Source: Bifidobacterium breve (lineage in GTDB: Bacteria; Actinomycetota; Actinomycetes; Nanopelagicales; Nanopelagicaceae). Taken from it: a stretch of DNA of 64,000 nt. Numbering within the stretch: position 1 is the stretch's first letter; every line of letters starts with the position of its first letter. Below are positions 37,218 through 47,814 of this stretch, one piece after another. The position numbers and the translations under genes were made by a program. Location of the stretch: positions 1-64,000 of the forward strand of contig CAMCVO010000002.1 of assembly GCA_945881945.1 (NCBI GenBank), in the 5' to 3' direction. Under the pieces are notes generated by a model. That model ran no database searches. It worked only from the letters and a program-made list of their open reading frames with translations, and was not told the DNA's origin.

Positions 37218-37625
37218 ATGTCTGCCCGCAATAAAGCTCGTAAGCGGGCCTTGGATTTTTTGTACGAAGCAGATATCAAGAAAGCCAATGCAACTGAACT
37301 ATTTTCTAGCCGAGGGGCTAAAGAGTTGTCGCAAGAACCATATGTTTTAGTATTGCTAAACGGGGTTGCTGAGCATTTAAATAAAATTGATGAATTGATT
37401 ATCACCTATGCCCAGGGTTGGGATATGGATCGAATGCCACCGATCGATAGAAATATTCTTCGGATTGCGATATTTGAAATTTTGTGGGCCCAAGATATCG
37501 ATCTTCAGGTAGCATGCGATGAAGCGGTGGAGTTGGCCAAGTCTTTATCAACCGATGAATCCTCAAGTTATATAAATGGTGTCCTAGGCAGAATCATTAA
37601 ACTCAAGGATTCGATCGCAATCTAG
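37218..37625 (+). CDS. nusB: Transcription antitermination factor NusB
   Basis: Binds boxA RNA with S10 during rRNA transcription. The 135-residue all-helical protein begins ARNKARKRALDFLYEAD and ends ESSSYINGVLGRI, both typical. Its TAG is part of a CTAG palindrome that also contains the stop codon of bldD on the other strand. Confidence 0.95.
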   Translation: MSARNKARKRALDFLYEADIKKANATELFSSRGAKELSQEPYVLVLLNGVAEHLNKIDELIITYAQGWDMDRMPPIDRNILRIAIFEILWAQDIDLQVACDEAVELAKSLSTDESSSYINGVLGRIIKLKDSIAI

Positions 37626-38071
37626 GCTGCCAGGAACTCAGCCTCTCTTAGATAATCAAGGGTTGCTACCTCATCGAGGTTTAGCAATAGCGAAAGAAAT
37701 GCTAGATCATTATCTCGGATGGTTAGAATGTAACCATTCCAATCTTTGCGTCGATTACTCAAAACTCTGGTGAAATTACGTAGCTTTTCAGTTTGTGGCA
37801 CTAGTGAAGCATTTATTTTTGCTAGGTCTAGAGTGATGTTTCTGGCTATAATTTTTGCTGTAGATTCGGGGAATAACTCACTAATTGGGACTTGATAGAA
37901 ATCCATTAGTGCAATTGCTTTTTTGAGTGATATGGCTCGGTCAGATCTTTCGTATGAACCAACCACAACCGCCTTCCATTTTCCATTTGAGTGGTGTTCT
38001 ACATCTTGTAGGCTCCACCCTTTTGATTTTCTGATTGCTCGTAACTGTTCTGCTGGGTTATTTTTGTTCAT
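37622..38071 (-). CDS. bldD: BldD-type transcription regulator with c-di-GMP motif
   Basis: A 149-residue regulator. The N-terminal HTH (about 8-65) contains WKAVVVGSYERSDRA, a BldD signature. The C-terminal domain (about 78-149) keeps the c-di-GMP binding pattern RxD-X8-RxxD: Arg108-Lys-Asp110, eight residues, then Arg119-Asp-Asn-Asp122. In Streptomyces, c-di-GMP dimerises BldD on DNA to repress development genes. A sporulation role is unlikely in so compact a genome, so targets are unknown. Leaderless TAGCCT box 6 bases before ATG. It diverges from pyrR, which may be affected by it. Confidence 0.92.
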   Translation of the reverse strand: MNKNNPAEQLRAIRKSKGWSLQDVEHHSNGKWKAVVVGSYERSDRAISLKKAIALMDFYQVPISELFPESTAKIIARNITLDLAKINASLVPQTEKLRNFTRVLSNRRKDWNGYILTIRDNDLAFLSLLLNLDEVATLDYLREAEFLAA

Positions 38072-38077
38072 GGGTGC

Positions 38078-38083
38078 AGGCTA
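38078..38083 (-). promoter_or_regulatory. Leaderless -10 box for bldD
   Basis: TAGCCT on the minus strand, 6 bases before the bldD ATG; no ribosome site. Confidence 0.5.
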
Positions 38084-38129
38084 GCCACACCGTGATTTTG
38101 TTGATTTACGATATCCACAGCCGTTCTGC

Positions 38130-38135
38130 TAACAT
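38130..38135 (+). promoter_or_regulatory. Candidate -10 box for the pyr operon
   Basis: TAACAT would place the transcript start near 38142, giving a leader of about 45 bases that contains the PyrR-binding hairpin. The -35 is not clear. Confidence 0.4.
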
Positions 38136-38155
38136 ACGGCGATTCCTTTAACGAT

Positions 38156-38171
38156 CCGTCCAGAGAGGCGG
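38156..38171 (+). promoter_or_regulatory. PyrR-binding RNA loop
   Basis: CCG TCC AGAGA GG CGG folds into a hairpin whose core TCCAGAGAGG matches the conserved PyrR-binding loop known from Bacillus and mycobacterial pyr leaders. It ends two bases before the AAGGAGA ribosome site (38174-38180) of pyrR (ATG 38186), and no terminator follows. UMP-loaded PyrR bound here would block translation, the mechanism described in mycobacteria, rather than cause termination. Confidence 0.82.
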
Positions 38172-38185
38172 CGAAGGAGAAGTAA

Positions 38186-38707
38186 ATGGGTATTTTGCTA
38201 TCGGGTTCCGATATTGATCGGGCTATTAAGCGTATTTCACATGAAATCATCGAACACAATCAGGGTGTCTCTAATTTAGTTCTAATGGGTATTCCTACCC
38301 GCGGTGCTTATCTGGCTGAGCGGATATGTAAATTTATAACTGAAATTGAAGGCGCTGTTGGATGTGGCGTACTGGATATAACTCTTCATCGTGACGACCT
38401 AAGACTTCGCCCACCTAAGCCAATCCTGCCAACAAAGATGCCACCGGGTGGCATTGAGGGTAAAGATCTAGTCCTAGTTGATGATGTTTTATTCTCAGGG
38501 CGAACGATTAGAGCTGCCTTGGATGCAATTGGAGAGTTAGGCAGACCTAAATCTGTTCAACTGGCTGTTTTAGTTGATCGAGGCCATCGTGAACTACCAA
38601 TTAGAGCTGATTTTGTCGGGAAAAATATTCCAACATCAATTAGTGAGAGCGTGAAGGTGCATTTGCGCGAATATGACAGCGAAGATTTAGTGGAGTTGAT
38701 CAAATGA
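38186..38707 (+). CDS. pyrR: PyrR pyr-operon regulator / uracil phosphoribosyltransferase
   Basis: Senses UMP and PRPP, binds pyr mRNA and has uracil phosphoribosyltransferase activity. The 173 residues contain the PRPP motif [18 protein letters not shown] and the basic RNA-binding surface segment [14 protein letters not shown]. First gene of the UMP operon with a matching RNA target in its own leader, so it should be autoregulated. It overlaps pyrB by 4 bases. Confidence 0.95.
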   Translation: MGILLSGSDIDRAIKRISHEIIEHNQGVSNLVLMGIPTRGAYLAERICKFITEIEGAVGCGVLDITLHRDDLRLRPPKPILPTKMPPGGIEGKDLVLVDDVLFSGRTIRAALDAIGELGRPKSVQLAVLVDRGHRELPIRADFVGKNIPTSISESVKVHLREYDSEDLVELIK

Positions 38708-39654
38708 TCACAGGACACCTCTTATCAGCCTCAGATTTAACTAAAGAGAGCGCGCTGGGATTATTAGCAACCGCCAAGGAGTTAGCACAGATTACCGATG
38801 GACCAAATAAGAAACTGCCTACATTAAGGGGCAAAACAGTTGTAAACCTATTTTTTGAGGATTCAACTAGAACGCGGATAAGTTTTGAAAGTGCGGCCAA
38901 GAGATTATCTGCAGATGTAATCAATTTTTCAGCCAAGGGATCATCGGTCAGTAAGGGTGAGAGCTTGAAAGATACTGCTCAAACTTTGCAAGCCATGGGT
39001 GCTGATGCAGTTGTTATCCGTCATTCAAGTTCAGGTGCAGCAAAGCGACTTGCTGATACTCAATGGATTCAAGCTGCGGTGATTAATGCAGGAGATGGAA
39101 CTCATGAACATCCCACCCAAGCTTTGCTAGACGCCTTCACGATAAAGCAACATTTAAAGTCATCAGAAAAAGATCTCTCAGGAGTTAAAGTATTAATTGT
39201 GGGAGATATTCTCCACTCGCGAGTTGCACGCAGTAATGTAATTTTACTAACTAAGTTGGGTGCTAAGGTAACTTTGGTTGCTCCACCCACCTTACTTCCA
39301 GTGGGAGTTAATGATTGGCCAGTGAAAATTTCATATAATTTTGACGAAGAGATTGAAGATTGTGATGTAGTAATGATGCTCAGAATTCAACTTGAGCGAA
39401 TGAACGACTCTTTCTTCCCATCAGCACAGGAGTATTCAAAGAGATATGGTTTGAATACTTCTAGGCTTCAAAAATTATCTAAGAGTGCAATTGTGATGCA
39501 CCCAGGTCCGATGAATAGAGGGCTTGAGATATCGGCAGAAAGTGCTGATGATCTTAAATCTGTGATTATTGATCAGGTAAAAAATGGCGTAGCTGTGAGA
39601 ATGGCAGTCTTGTATGAATTGCTAGGTGGCGCACCGATTGGAGAGCAAAGATGA
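38704..39654 (+). CDS. pyrB: Aspartate carbamoyltransferase, catalytic chain
   Basis: Joins carbamoyl phosphate and aspartate. The 316 residues show [15 protein letters not shown] (carbamoyl phosphate site), [13 protein letters not shown] and [13 protein letters not shown]. No regulatory chain (pyrI) is present. Overlaps pyrR and pyrC by 4 bases. Confidence 0.97.
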   Translation: MITGHLLSASDLTKESALGLLATAKELAQITDGPNKKLPTLRGKTVVNLFFEDSTRTRISFESAAKRLSADVINFSAKGSSVSKGESLKDTAQTLQAMGADAVVIRHSSSGAAKRLADTQWIQAAVINAGDGTHEHPTQALLDAFTIKQHLKSSEKDLSGVKVLIVGDILHSRVARSNVILLTKLGAKVTLVAPPTLLPVGVNDWPVKISYNFDEEIEDCDVVMMLRIQLERMNDSFFPSAQEYSKRYGLNTSRLQKLSKSAIVMHPGPMNRGLEISAESADDLKSVIIDQVKNGVAVRMAVLYELLGGAPIGEQR

Positions 39655-40958
39655 TCAAGATTGTTGGGGCCAAATTAGCTGATGGCAGGGTGATAGATCT
39701 AGATATTGATAACCAAGTAATTGTTAAAATTGAAAATTCAGCTCGTAATCTTAGTAATGGTGCAGTTGACGGTAGTTCCAAGTTATTAATACCAGGGTTA
39801 GTAGATATGCACACCCATTTAAGAGAGCCTGGCCGTGAAGATTCTGAAACAGTTTTGACTGGCTCCAGAGCAGCAGTAGCTGGAGGATTTACCGCAGTTT
39901 CAACGATGGCCAATACAAATCCTGTGGCTGATAATGCTGGTGTAGTTGAACAAATTTACCGGTTAGGAAAAGAGGCAGGTTTAGTTGATGTTAATCCAAT
40001 TGGGGCGGTCACTAATGGCTTAAATGGTGAAAAACTATCGGAGATGGGCGCAATGGCTGATTCCATCGCCAAAGTTAGAATTTTCAGTGATGACGGCAAA
40101 TGTGTATCTGATCCATTAATAATGCGAAGAGCACTTGAGTATGTAAAAACCTTTAATGGCATCATCGCCCAGCATGCTCAGGAACCTAGGTTGACTGTTA
40201 ATGCCCAGATGAACGAGGGAAGTGTTTCGGCTCGAATTGGTTTACCAGGTTGGCCAGCAATCGCAGAGGAAGCTATTATTGCAAGAGATATTTTATTGGC
40301 AGAGCATGTTCAATCACGCCTGCATATTTGCCATGTTACAACTGCAGGTGGCGTGGAGCTGATACGTTGGGCAAAACAGCGTGGGATTCAGGTCACAGCC
40401 GAGGTTACGCCACATCATCTACTGCTTACCGATGATTTGGTAGAGAATTATGATCCGATATACAAGGTTAATCCACCACTTAGAACGCAGAAAGATGTGA
40501 TGGCATTACGAGAAGGATTAGCAGAGGGAATTATTGATATTGTGGCAACAGATCATGCACCACATCCATCTGAAGATAAAGATTGTGAGTTTCATGCCGG
40601 AGCTTTTGGAATGGTTGGTTTGGAGACAGCTTTATCTGTTGTGGTTAAAACTATGGTCGAGACTGGTCTTATGAGTTGGCCTGATTTAATAGATCGCATG
40701 TCAATTGCCCCAGCCAAAATTGCGGGATATGCAACACAAGGTAGAGAGATAGAAGTGGGTATGCCTGCAAATTTCATTTTGATTAACCCAGATCAAAGAT
40801 GGACAGTTGATAAGAACAAATTAAAATCCAAGAGTAAAAACACGCCATTTAATGGCCTAGAACTACCTGTAGTAGTGACGGATGTTTTTCACAACGGAGA
40901 GCATGTCATGAAAAATGGCGAGATCTTGAATATGAAGGCTGGTAGTAATGGGCGGTAA
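39651..40958 (+). CDS. pyrC: Dihydroorotase
   Basis: Cyclises carbamoyl aspartate. The 435-residue type I enzyme has the metal pair [10 protein letters not shown] (His54, His56), later ligands in IAQHAQEP and ICHVTTAGG, and the catalytic Asp in VATDHAPHP. Active residues are intact, so it is not the inactive pyrC-like form seen with some pyrB complexes. carA starts inside its end. Confidence 0.96.
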   Translation: MIKIVGAKLADGRVIDLDIDNQVIVKIENSARNLSNGAVDGSSKLLIPGLVDMHTHLREPGREDSETVLTGSRAAVAGGFTAVSTMANTNPVADNAGVVEQIYRLGKEAGLVDVNPIGAVTNGLNGEKLSEMGAMADSIAKVRIFSDDGKCVSDPLIMRRALEYVKTFNGIIAQHAQEPRLTVNAQMNEGSVSARIGLPGWPAIAEEAIIARDILLAEHVQSRLHICHVTTAGGVELIRWAKQRGIQVTAEVTPHHLLLTDDLVENYDPIYKVNPPLRTQKDVMALREGLAEGIIDIVATDHAPHPSEDKDCEFHAGAFGMVGLETALSVVVKTMVETGLMSWPDLIDRMSIAPAKIAGYATQGREIEVGMPANFILINPDQRWTVDKNKLKSKSKNTPFNGLELPVVVTDVFHNGEHVMKNGEILNMKAGSNGR

Positions 40959-42096
40959 AAAACCTGCATATTTAGTACTTGATGATGGTCGAATATTTGA
41001 AGGCTTTGCGTGGGCAAAAACAGGAGAGGCTTTCGGGGAAGCGGTTTTTTCAACCGGCATGACGGGTTATCAAGAGACCTTAACTGACCCCTCTTATCAT
41101 AAACAAATAGTGGTGATGACAGCCCCGCACATCGGTAATACCGGGGTGAACTCTATTGATAAGGAATCATCAAAGATCTGGGTTGCCGGTTTTGTGGTTC
41201 GAAATCCTTCCACCATTACAAGCAATTGGCGTAGTGAAAAAAGTTTAGAAGAGGATTTGATTCAGTCAGAGGTAGTTGGTATCCAAGGTGTTGATACCAG
41301 AGCGATTACTCGACATCTAAGAGATCGCGGTGCGATGCGGGTTGGAATTTTTAGTGACACTGGATTATCTAGAGAAGAAATGGTTATTAAGGTTCGAAAA
41401 ATCACTCCCATGAGTGGAGCATTTCTCGCTTCAGATGTAACCACAAAAAAGTCATATGTAGTTAACCCGCCAGATGGCACACCAACTAGATTGAAAGTAG
41501 CGGCGATTGATCTAGGAATTAAGGGTGCAACACCTAAAGCTATGGCTGCACTTGGCATTGAAGTACATGTGATGCCACTTGGTACAACCTTTGAAGAGAT
41601 AAAAAAGATCAAACCCGATGGAGTTTTTCTATCGAATGGTCCTGGTGATCCAGCGGCCATGACTGATGTTGTTGAGTTAGTTAGAAATGTTTTGGCGGCG
41701 GAGATACCTTTCTTTGGTATTTGTTTTGGCCATCAAATTTTGGGACGAGCATTAGGATTTGAAACTTATAAGTTGCCGTTTGGACATCGGGGAATTAATC
41801 AGCCGGTAATAGATTTAACTACCGGAAAGGTGGAAATAACTGCCCATAATCATGGTTTCGCAGTGGCAGCTCCGAAAGACCATGAATTTAAAACTGTTTA
41901 TGGTGATGGCCGGGTAACTCACATCTCTTTGAATGACGCAGTAGTTGAAGGGTTAGAGCTTATATCTGTACCGGCTTTCTCTGTTCAATATCACCCTGAA
42001 TCTGCTGCTGGCCCGCATGATGCTTCCTACCTTTTTGCAAGATTTGCCGATCTGATGGAAAATCCAAAAATAGGTTTAAAGGACATAAATGCCTAA
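40948..42096 (+). CDS. carA: Carbamoyl phosphate synthase, glutaminase subunit
   Basis: Releases ammonia for CarB. The 382 residues have the small-subunit N domain ([17 protein letters not shown]) and the glutaminase triad with the nucleophile in [10 protein letters not shown] and His/Glu in [14 protein letters not shown]. It overlaps pyrC by 11 bases and carB by 8. Confidence 0.97.
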   Translation: MGGKKPAYLVLDDGRIFEGFAWAKTGEAFGEAVFSTGMTGYQETLTDPSYHKQIVVMTAPHIGNTGVNSIDKESSKIWVAGFVVRNPSTITSNWRSEKSLEEDLIQSEVVGIQGVDTRAITRHLRDRGAMRVGIFSDTGLSREEMVIKVRKITPMSGAFLASDVTTKKSYVVNPPDGTPTRLKVAAIDLGIKGATPKAMAALGIEVHVMPLGTTFEEIKKIKPDGVFLSNGPGDPAAMTDVVELVRNVLAAEIPFFGICFGHQILGRALGFETYKLPFGHRGINQPVIDLTTGKVEITAHNHGFAVAAPKDHEFKTVYGDGRVTHISLNDAVVEGLELISVPAFSVQYHPESAAGPHDASYLFARFADLMENPKIGLKDINA

Positions 42097-45000
42097 AGAC
42101 AACTCGATTAAAAGCGTATTGGTTATTGGCAGCGGTCCAATAGTTATTGGCCAAGCGTGCGAGTTTGATTACTCTGGAACTCAAGCATGTCGAGTGCTTC
42201 GTTCTGAAGGTATCCGAGTAATTCTTATAAATTCAAATCCCGCAACAATTATGACTGACCCTGAGTTTGCAGATGCAACCTATATCGAACCAATTACTCC
42301 TGAAGTTATTGAAAAAATATTGGATAAGGAAAGACCCGATGCTGTGCTAGCCACCTTAGGTGGGCAAACGGCACTAAATGCAGCCATGGCTCTTCATGAA
42401 CGTGGCTCATTTGAAAAATTTGGATCCAGATTAATTGGTGCAGATGTAGAGGCTATTAAACGTGGAGAAAATCGAGAGGTGTTTAAGAAAATTGTAGAGA
42501 TTGTAGGTGGAGAATCAGCCAAGTCGAAAATTTGTCATTCCATGCAAGATTGCTTGTCAGCAGTTCATGAGCTTAAGTATCCGGTGGTGGTTCGCCCTTC
42601 ATTTACTATGGGAGGTCTAGGTTCTGGTATTGCATTCAATGAATCTGATCTAAATCAAATTGCTGGCGCTGGTCTGCGTCATAGCCCGACCTCTGAAGTG
42701 CTTCTCGAAGAATCAATAATTGGTTGGAAAGAGTATGAATTAGAGGTAATGCGTGATAACAAGGACAACGTAGTTATCGTCTGTGGAATTGAAAATATTG
42801 ATCCAATGGGCGTACATACTGGAGATTCAATAACTGTCGCACCAACAATGACACTTACAGATGTTGAGTATCAAAAACTCAGAGATCTGTCCATAGATAT
42901 TATCCGAGAAGTTGGCGTTGCAACTGGAGGTTGTAATATCCAATTTGCAGTTAATCCAATTGATGGCCGAATAATTGTGATTGAGATGAATCCAAGAGTT
43001 TCCCGTTCATCGGCTTTGGCCTCCAAAGCAACTGGTTTTCCGATTGCCAAGATTGCTACAAAATTAGCAATCGGTTACACATTAGATGAGATCGAAAATG
43101 ACATTACAAAATCAACTCCTGCATCCTTTGAACCGGCTTTAGATTATGTTGTAGTGAAAGTGCCAAGATTTGCATTTGAAAAATTCCCAGAAGCAGATGT
43201 ACGTTTAACAACAACTATGAAAAGTGTTGGCGAAGCTATGGCTATTGGCCGAAGTTTTCCTGAAGCACTCCAAAAAGCGCTTCGTTCGTTGGAGAAAGTG
43301 GGGGCTAGCTTCACTTGGGATAAGGGTGATCTTGTTGATCTGATGGAAAAGATCAAAACTCCAACTGAATTTCGCCTGCAACAGTTGCAATCTGCATTAT
43401 TTAATGGTGCTACGAGCGCTCAGGTGCATGAGGCGACAAAGATTGACCCGTGGTTTATTGAACAGATTAACTTGATCAATGCGCAAGCAATCGAACTAAG
43501 CTCAGCGGGGGAGTTAACTAAAGAATTACTCAAATCCAGCAAAATGCTTGGTTTCTCAGATTATCAAATTGCTAAGTTGCGCAAACTTACTGAAATCGAA
43601 ATACGTCAAATTAGATCCAAGATGAATCTACATCCAGTCTTTAAAACAGTTGATACTTGTGCAGGAGAGTTTGCAGCATCAACTCCTTATTACTACTCAG
43701 CTTATGATGAGGAAAGTGAGGTGCTTCCTAGGACCAAACCTGCAGTTATTATCTTGGGAAGTGGACCAAATCGAATTGGTCAAGGTATTGAGTTTGATTA
43801 CTCCTGCGTTCATGCATCATTTGCTTTACAAAAAGCTGGATATGAAACAATTATGATCAATTGCAATCCTGAAACAGTATCTACTGATTATGACACCTCC
43901 GATAGATTGTATTTTGAACCTTTAACTCTAGAAGATGTATTAGAGGTAATTGCCGCAGAAACTCAAGCTGGACCAGTAGTTGGAGTGATCGCTCAACTTG
44001 GTGGGCAGACACCACTTGGCCTAGCTAGAGGATTATTGGAGTCAGGGGTGAAAATTCTGGGCACATCACCTGATGCCATTGATTTAGCAGAAGAACGAGG
44101 GGCCTTTGCAAAGGTGCTGGAAAAGAATAATTTGAATGCACCAAATTTTGGTATGGCCAGCTCTTATGATCAATCTGAGCAGATTGCTGCAAACATTGGT
44201 TATCCAGTATTAGTAAGACCATCCTACGTTTTGGGTGGAAGAGGAATGGAGATTGTTTATGACCAAGAATCATTACGAGGATTTATAGAAAAAGCTACAG
44301 CGGTAACACCAAATCATCCCGTGCTAATTGATAAGTTTTTGGATGATGCAATCGAAATTGATGTGGACGCGCTATATGATGGAACTGAGTTATACCTAGC
44401 AGGAGTAATGGAGCATATCGAAGAGGCTGGCATTCATTCCGGTGACTCTGCCTGTGTATTACCCAGCACCTCTTTAGATGTAACGATGATAAAAGAGATT
44501 AGATCGGCAACTGAGAAAATTGCAGCAGATGTGGGAGTAAGGGGTTTGATCAATATTCAATTTGCAGTTAGCGGAACTCCTCAAAAGCTCTACGTACTTG
44601 AAGCTAATCCGCGTGCGTCAAGAACTGTCCCTTTTGTGGCTAAGGCAACGGGAATCCAATTGGCCAAAGCCGCAGCGCTAATCGCCACAGGCATAACAAT
44701 TACTCAATTAAGAAAAGATGAAATCCTTCCAAAAAATGGTGATGGAAAGGCAAATGGAGTCTCAGTAAAGGAAGCAGTACTTCCTTTTAATCGTTTCCGT
44801 AGATTAGATGGAACTGGTATTGATTCAGTACTCGGACCAGAGATGAAATCAACTGGTGAAGTAATGGGAATTGCAAGTAATTTCGGTTTAGCATTTGCAA
44901 AGAGTCAGACAGCCGCTTTTGGTCCACTTCCAAAATCTGGCGCAGTTTTCATATCCTTGTCTCAGCGAGATAAAGAGGCTGGTTGGCGATCAGCTAGAGG

Positions 45001-45340
45001 TTTACATGAATTAGGCTTTAAAATTTATAGCACATCGGGCACTCATGATTTTTTGATAGAAAAAGGCATACCATCTGAAAAAGTAAGGAAAAATTCTGAC
45101 CCAAATAATCAGGAGTTAAGCGCGAGTGATGTTATTACCAAAGGTATGGTGCAACTAGTCATAAATACCCCACTTGGTAGGGGTTCGCGACAGGATGGTT
45201 TCTTAATTCGAACTGCTGCCGTTTCACGTTCAGTATCTTGCATTACGACCATTCCAGGATTTAAAGCAGCTTTGGCAGGTATCTCGGCGCTTCAGAAGGG
45301 TGACTTTGAGATTAAGTCTTTGCAGGAGTGGATGTCATGA
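42089..45340 (+). CDS. carB: Carbamoyl phosphate synthase, large subunit
   Basis: Makes carbamoyl phosphate. The 1083 residues contain two homologous ATP-grasp halves, each opening with GSGPxxIGQ ([19 protein letters not shown] near 12 and [16 protein letters not shown] near 556), and a C-terminal MGS-like allosteric domain (about 945-1083) with [13 protein letters not shown], where UMP or other effectors bind. Full length. Ends in ATGA with pyrK. Confidence 0.98.
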   Translation: MPKDNSIKSVLVIGSGPIVIGQACEFDYSGTQACRVLRSEGIRVILINSNPATIMTDPEFADATYIEPITPEVIEKILDKERPDAVLATLGGQTALNAAMALHERGSFEKFGSRLIGADVEAIKRGENREVFKKIVEIVGGESAKSKICHSMQDCLSAVHELKYPVVVRPSFTMGGLGSGIAFNESDLNQIAGAGLRHSPTSEVLLEESIIGWKEYELEVMRDNKDNVVIVCGIENIDPMGVHTGDSITVAPTMTLTDVEYQKLRDLSIDIIREVGVATGGCNIQFAVNPIDGRIIVIEMNPRVSRSSALASKATGFPIAKIATKLAIGYTLDEIENDITKSTPASFEPALDYVVVKVPRFAFEKFPEADVRLTTTMKSVGEAMAIGRSFPEALQKALRSLEKVGASFTWDKGDLVDLMEKIKTPTEFRLQQLQSALFNGATSAQVHEATKIDPWFIEQINLINAQAIELSSAGELTKELLKSSKMLGFSDYQIAKLRKLTEIEIRQIRSKMNLHPVFKTVDTCAGEFAASTPYYYSAYDEESEVLPRTKPAVIILGSGPNRIGQGIEFDYSCVHASFALQKAGYETIMINCNPETVSTDYDTSDRLYFEPLTLEDVLEVIAAETQAGPVVGVIAQLGGQTPLGLARGLLESGVKILGTSPDAIDLAEERGAFAKVLEKNNLNAPNFGMASSYDQSEQIAANIGYPVLVRPSYVLGGRGMEIVYDQESLRGFIEKATAVTPNHPVLIDKFLDDAIEIDVDALYDGTELYLAGVMEHIEEAGIHSGDSACVLPSTSLDVTMIKEIRSATEKIAADVGVRGLINIQFAVSGTPQKLYVLEANPRASRTVPFVAKATGIQLAKAAALIATGITITQLRKDEILPKNGDGKANGVSVKEAVLPFNRFRRLDGTGIDSVLGPEMKSTGEVMGIASNFGLAFAKSQTAAFGPLPKSGAVFISLSQRDKEAGWRSARGLHELGFKIYSTSGTHDFLIEKGIPSEKVRKNSDPNNQELSASDVITKGMVQLVINTPLGRGSRQDGFLIRTAAVSRSVSCITTIPGFKAALAGISALQKGDFEIKSLQEWMS

Positions 45341-46191
45341 TCACTCCACAAAAAATTAATCGAAGCGCAATTCAGATTCAAGCAGAGGTATTGAGTAACA
45401 AGAAAGTTGGTCCGTACCATCACATAGTTTTTGCAGTGGATAAAATGGCTGCTGCATGTAAGCCTGGAAACTTTGTCGCCATCTCAGTTGGCGGTGAGCA
45501 ATCAGCTTTAGTTCTTCGTCGTGCATTTGCAATCTATCGGGCAAGTGACAAGGGACCCATGGGTGGCAGCATCGAATTGGTGGTTGCACCACATGGTCAA
45601 GGAAGTAAGTGGCTATGCGCTCAGAATGTTGGTGAGTTCATTGACATGGTTGGCCCGCTTGGAACATCCTTCGGAGTTCCAACTACCAATGCCAATACGC
45701 TCTTAATTGGCGGTGGGTACGGATCTGCTCCACTATTTGCTTTAGCTGAAGTTTTAAAAAATCGGGGTTGTAGAGTCGACATGGTGCTTGGCGCAAGTAC
45801 CGCTGGCAAGATCTACGCACCTCTTGAAGGTAAGCGCAGTGTTTCATCTTTAACCCTAACCACCGATGATGGCAGTACTGGAATTCATGGCCAAATTAGC
45901 GAAGCAATACCGCGATTAATCCGTGAGAATGCAACTGAGGTTATTTACTCCTGTGGCCCAATGGGGATGTTATCTGCAATCTCTAAGATCGCGATGGAGT
46001 TTGATATCCCGCATCAATGCGCTGTTGAAGAATCGATGGCATGTGGCATAGGTGTCTGTATGACCTGTGTTGTGCCAGTTAAAAATGATGGCGAAATTAA
46101 AATGGTGAGAAGTTGTATAGATGGACCGGTTATGGATGGATCAGAGATTATTTGGGATCGAAAATCAGTTTTGGATGCGTTACATCCATGA
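45337..46191 (+). CDS. pyrK: Dihydroorotate dehydrogenase electron-transfer subunit
   Basis: FAD and [2Fe-2S] subunit that passes electrons from PyrD to NAD+. I choose ATG 45337 because AGGAG lies at 45324-45328; GTG 45328 is the alternative. The 284 residues show FAD-site [12 protein letters not shown]-site [14 protein letters not shown], and the cluster ligands in [17 protein letters not shown] plus RSCIDGPV. The final TGA overlaps the pyrD ATG. Confidence 0.93.
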   Translation: MITPQKINRSAIQIQAEVLSNKKVGPYHHIVFAVDKMAAACKPGNFVAISVGGEQSALVLRRAFAIYRASDKGPMGGSIELVVAPHGQGSKWLCAQNVGEFIDMVGPLGTSFGVPTTNANTLLIGGGYGSAPLFALAEVLKNRGCRVDMVLGASTAGKIYAPLEGKRSVSSLTLTTDDGSTGIHGQISEAIPRLIRENATEVIYSCGPMGMLSAISKIAMEFDIPHQCAVEESMACGIGVCMTCVVPVKNDGEIKMVRSCIDGPVMDGSEIIWDRKSVLDALHP

Positions 46192-47120
46192 GTTCTTTAG
46201 ATTTCTCCACCAAAATCGGAAGTAAGCGATTCTCAAATCCCATTTTTACAGCAAGTGGTTGTGCCAGCTCTGGACAGGAATTGTCGCAGTTTTTCCCGCT
46301 CACTGAGATTGGTGCGATTGTCACTAAGTCAATTATGACTAAAGCTCGAACGGGTCGAGCCACGCCAAGGATGGCCGAAACTCCAAGTGGCATGCTCAAT
46401 TCAATCGGTCTTCAGGGCCCAGGAATCGATGCGTTTTTAGAAAATGATATTCCGTGGTTAGTTTCAAACTCGGCAAAGATTATTGTTTCAATTGCCGGTG
46501 AAACTGTTGATGAGTATGGGGTATTAGCTAGAAGGTTAAGAGCAGTTCCTGGAATAAGTGCGGTAGAGGTAAATATCTCCTGTCCAAACGTTGAAAATCG
46601 GGGCCAGGTCTTTGCTTGCCATCCTGATACTGCCATTGCAGTGATTGAGTCAGTACGTAGGAATATCGGAGGAGAGTTGCCGATAATTGCTAAATTATCA
46701 CCGGATGTAACAAACATAGTTGAAATTGCTCAGTCTGTGATCAATGCAGGTGTGGATGGATTGGCTTTAATCAATACATTGCTTGGTATGGTCATTGATA
46801 CAAATACTATGAAACCAAAATTGGCTGGAAAAACTGGCGGGTTATCAGGCCCTGCGATTAGACCAGTAGCAGTCAGGGCCATATATCAAGTACATCAAGC
46901 TTTCCCAAACACTCCTATTGTTGGAATGGGAGGTGTGGCAAGTGGCAGAGATGCATTTGAGTTGGTATTGGCAGGAGCAAGTGCGGTTTCAATTGGCACA
47001 GCCACTTTTGGAAATCCAACTGCAGTTTTGCAAATACGTGATCAGCTATCTGAACTTTTATTAGAAAAAGGTATCACCGATTTTAGAGATGCTATTGGTT
47101 TTGCCCATCGGGGAGTTTGA
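46188..47120 (+). CDS. pyrD: Dihydroorotate dehydrogenase, class 1B catalytic subunit
   Basis: Oxidises dihydroorotate to orotate with FMN. I start it at ATG 46188 ([11 protein letters not shown]), coupled to pyrK; an upstream in-frame ATG at 46113 lies within pyrK. The 310 residues have NPIFTASGCASSGQEL, the catalytic Cys segment VNISCPNVENRG, and FMN phosphate loops GMGGVASGRDA and GTATFGNP. Together with PyrK this is the NAD-dependent class 1B enzyme, unlike the quinone-linked class 2 enzyme of mycobacteria. Confidence 0.95.
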   Translation: MSSLDFSTKIGSKRFSNPIFTASGCASSGQELSQFFPLTEIGAIVTKSIMTKARTGRATPRMAETPSGMLNSIGLQGPGIDAFLENDIPWLVSNSAKIIVSIAGETVDEYGVLARRLRAVPGISAVEVNISCPNVENRGQVFACHPDTAIAVIESVRRNIGGELPIIAKLSPDVTNIVEIAQSVINAGVDGLALINTLLGMVIDTNTMKPKLAGKTGGLSGPAIRPVAVRAIYQVHQAFPNTPIVGMGGVASGRDAFELVLAGASAVSIGTATFGNPTAVLQIRDQLSELLLEKGITDFRDAIGFAHRGV

Positions 47121-47812
47121 TGAAAAGCCCAATAATCCTTGCCCTAGATACTAAAGATATTGATCTTGCTGGCAAATGGATCGCAGCGGCATCCACACAT
47201 ATAGATCATTTTAAGATCGGATTAGAGTTTTATCTTCAACATGGAAGTGCTGGTATTGAAAAACTGAGAAAAACTGCGCAGTTTGAACTTTTTTTAGATC
47301 TTAAGCTTTATGACATTCCAAATACAGTAAAAGGTGCTGTGGAATCGGTGGCAGATTTAAACCCTAAGTTTCTAACTGTTCACGCTTCAGGTGGTGCTGC
47401 GATGATCTCAGCAGCTAAGAGTGCTCTACCAAATGGTTCAATCACAGCGGTAACAGTCTTAACCTCTTTTTCGGAGTCAAATTTTGCCGAACTTGGCTTT
47501 AAATCCTCAATCGAGGAAACTGCAACAAATTGGGCGGTGATGGCTACTGCAGCTGGAGCTTCATCAATAGTTTGTTCACCTTTTGAAGTTGAAAGTTTAA
47601 GGAGAGTAGTTGGCGAGACAATTTTGATTACACCTGGAGTCAGAGTTGTAGGTGATGATCACGCAGACCAAGCCCGCGTTATGTCGCCGAAAGATGCTAT
47701 CCGATCAGGAGCTGATTTTGTGGTTATAGGAAGATCAATTACCAGTTTATGGGATGGCTCAGATAGCGGTATGCTAAATAAAATCGAACAAATAATAAGT
47801 TCATTAGAGTAA
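47117..47812 (+). CDS. pyrF: Orotidine 5'-phosphate decarboxylase
   Basis: Makes UMP, the last step. The 231 residues contain the catalytic tetrad in FLDLKLYDIPNTV (Asp-x-Lys-x-x-Asp) and the phosphate loop TPGVRVVGDDHADQARV. Its length and motifs fit the common bacterial type 1 rather than the longer mycobacterial type. Overlaps pyrD by 4 bases; the mIHF-Gmk gene starts 2 bases later. Confidence 0.96.
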   Translation: MMKSPIILALDTKDIDLAGKWIAAASTHIDHFKIGLEFYLQHGSAGIEKLRKTAQFELFLDLKLYDIPNTVKGAVESVADLNPKFLTVHASGGAAMISAAKSALPNGSITAVTVLTSFSESNFAELGFKSSIEETATNWAVMATAAGASSIVCSPFEVESLRRVVGETILITPGVRVVGDDHADQARVMSPKDAIRSGADFVVIGRSITSLWDGSDSGMLNKIEQIISSLE

Positions 47813-47814
47813 TT

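Noticed and set aside
46113-46187. Longer pyrD start at 46113
   Set aside because: It would overlap the [2Fe-2S] end of pyrK; ATG 46188 is coupled to the pyrK stop and fits the family N-terminus.
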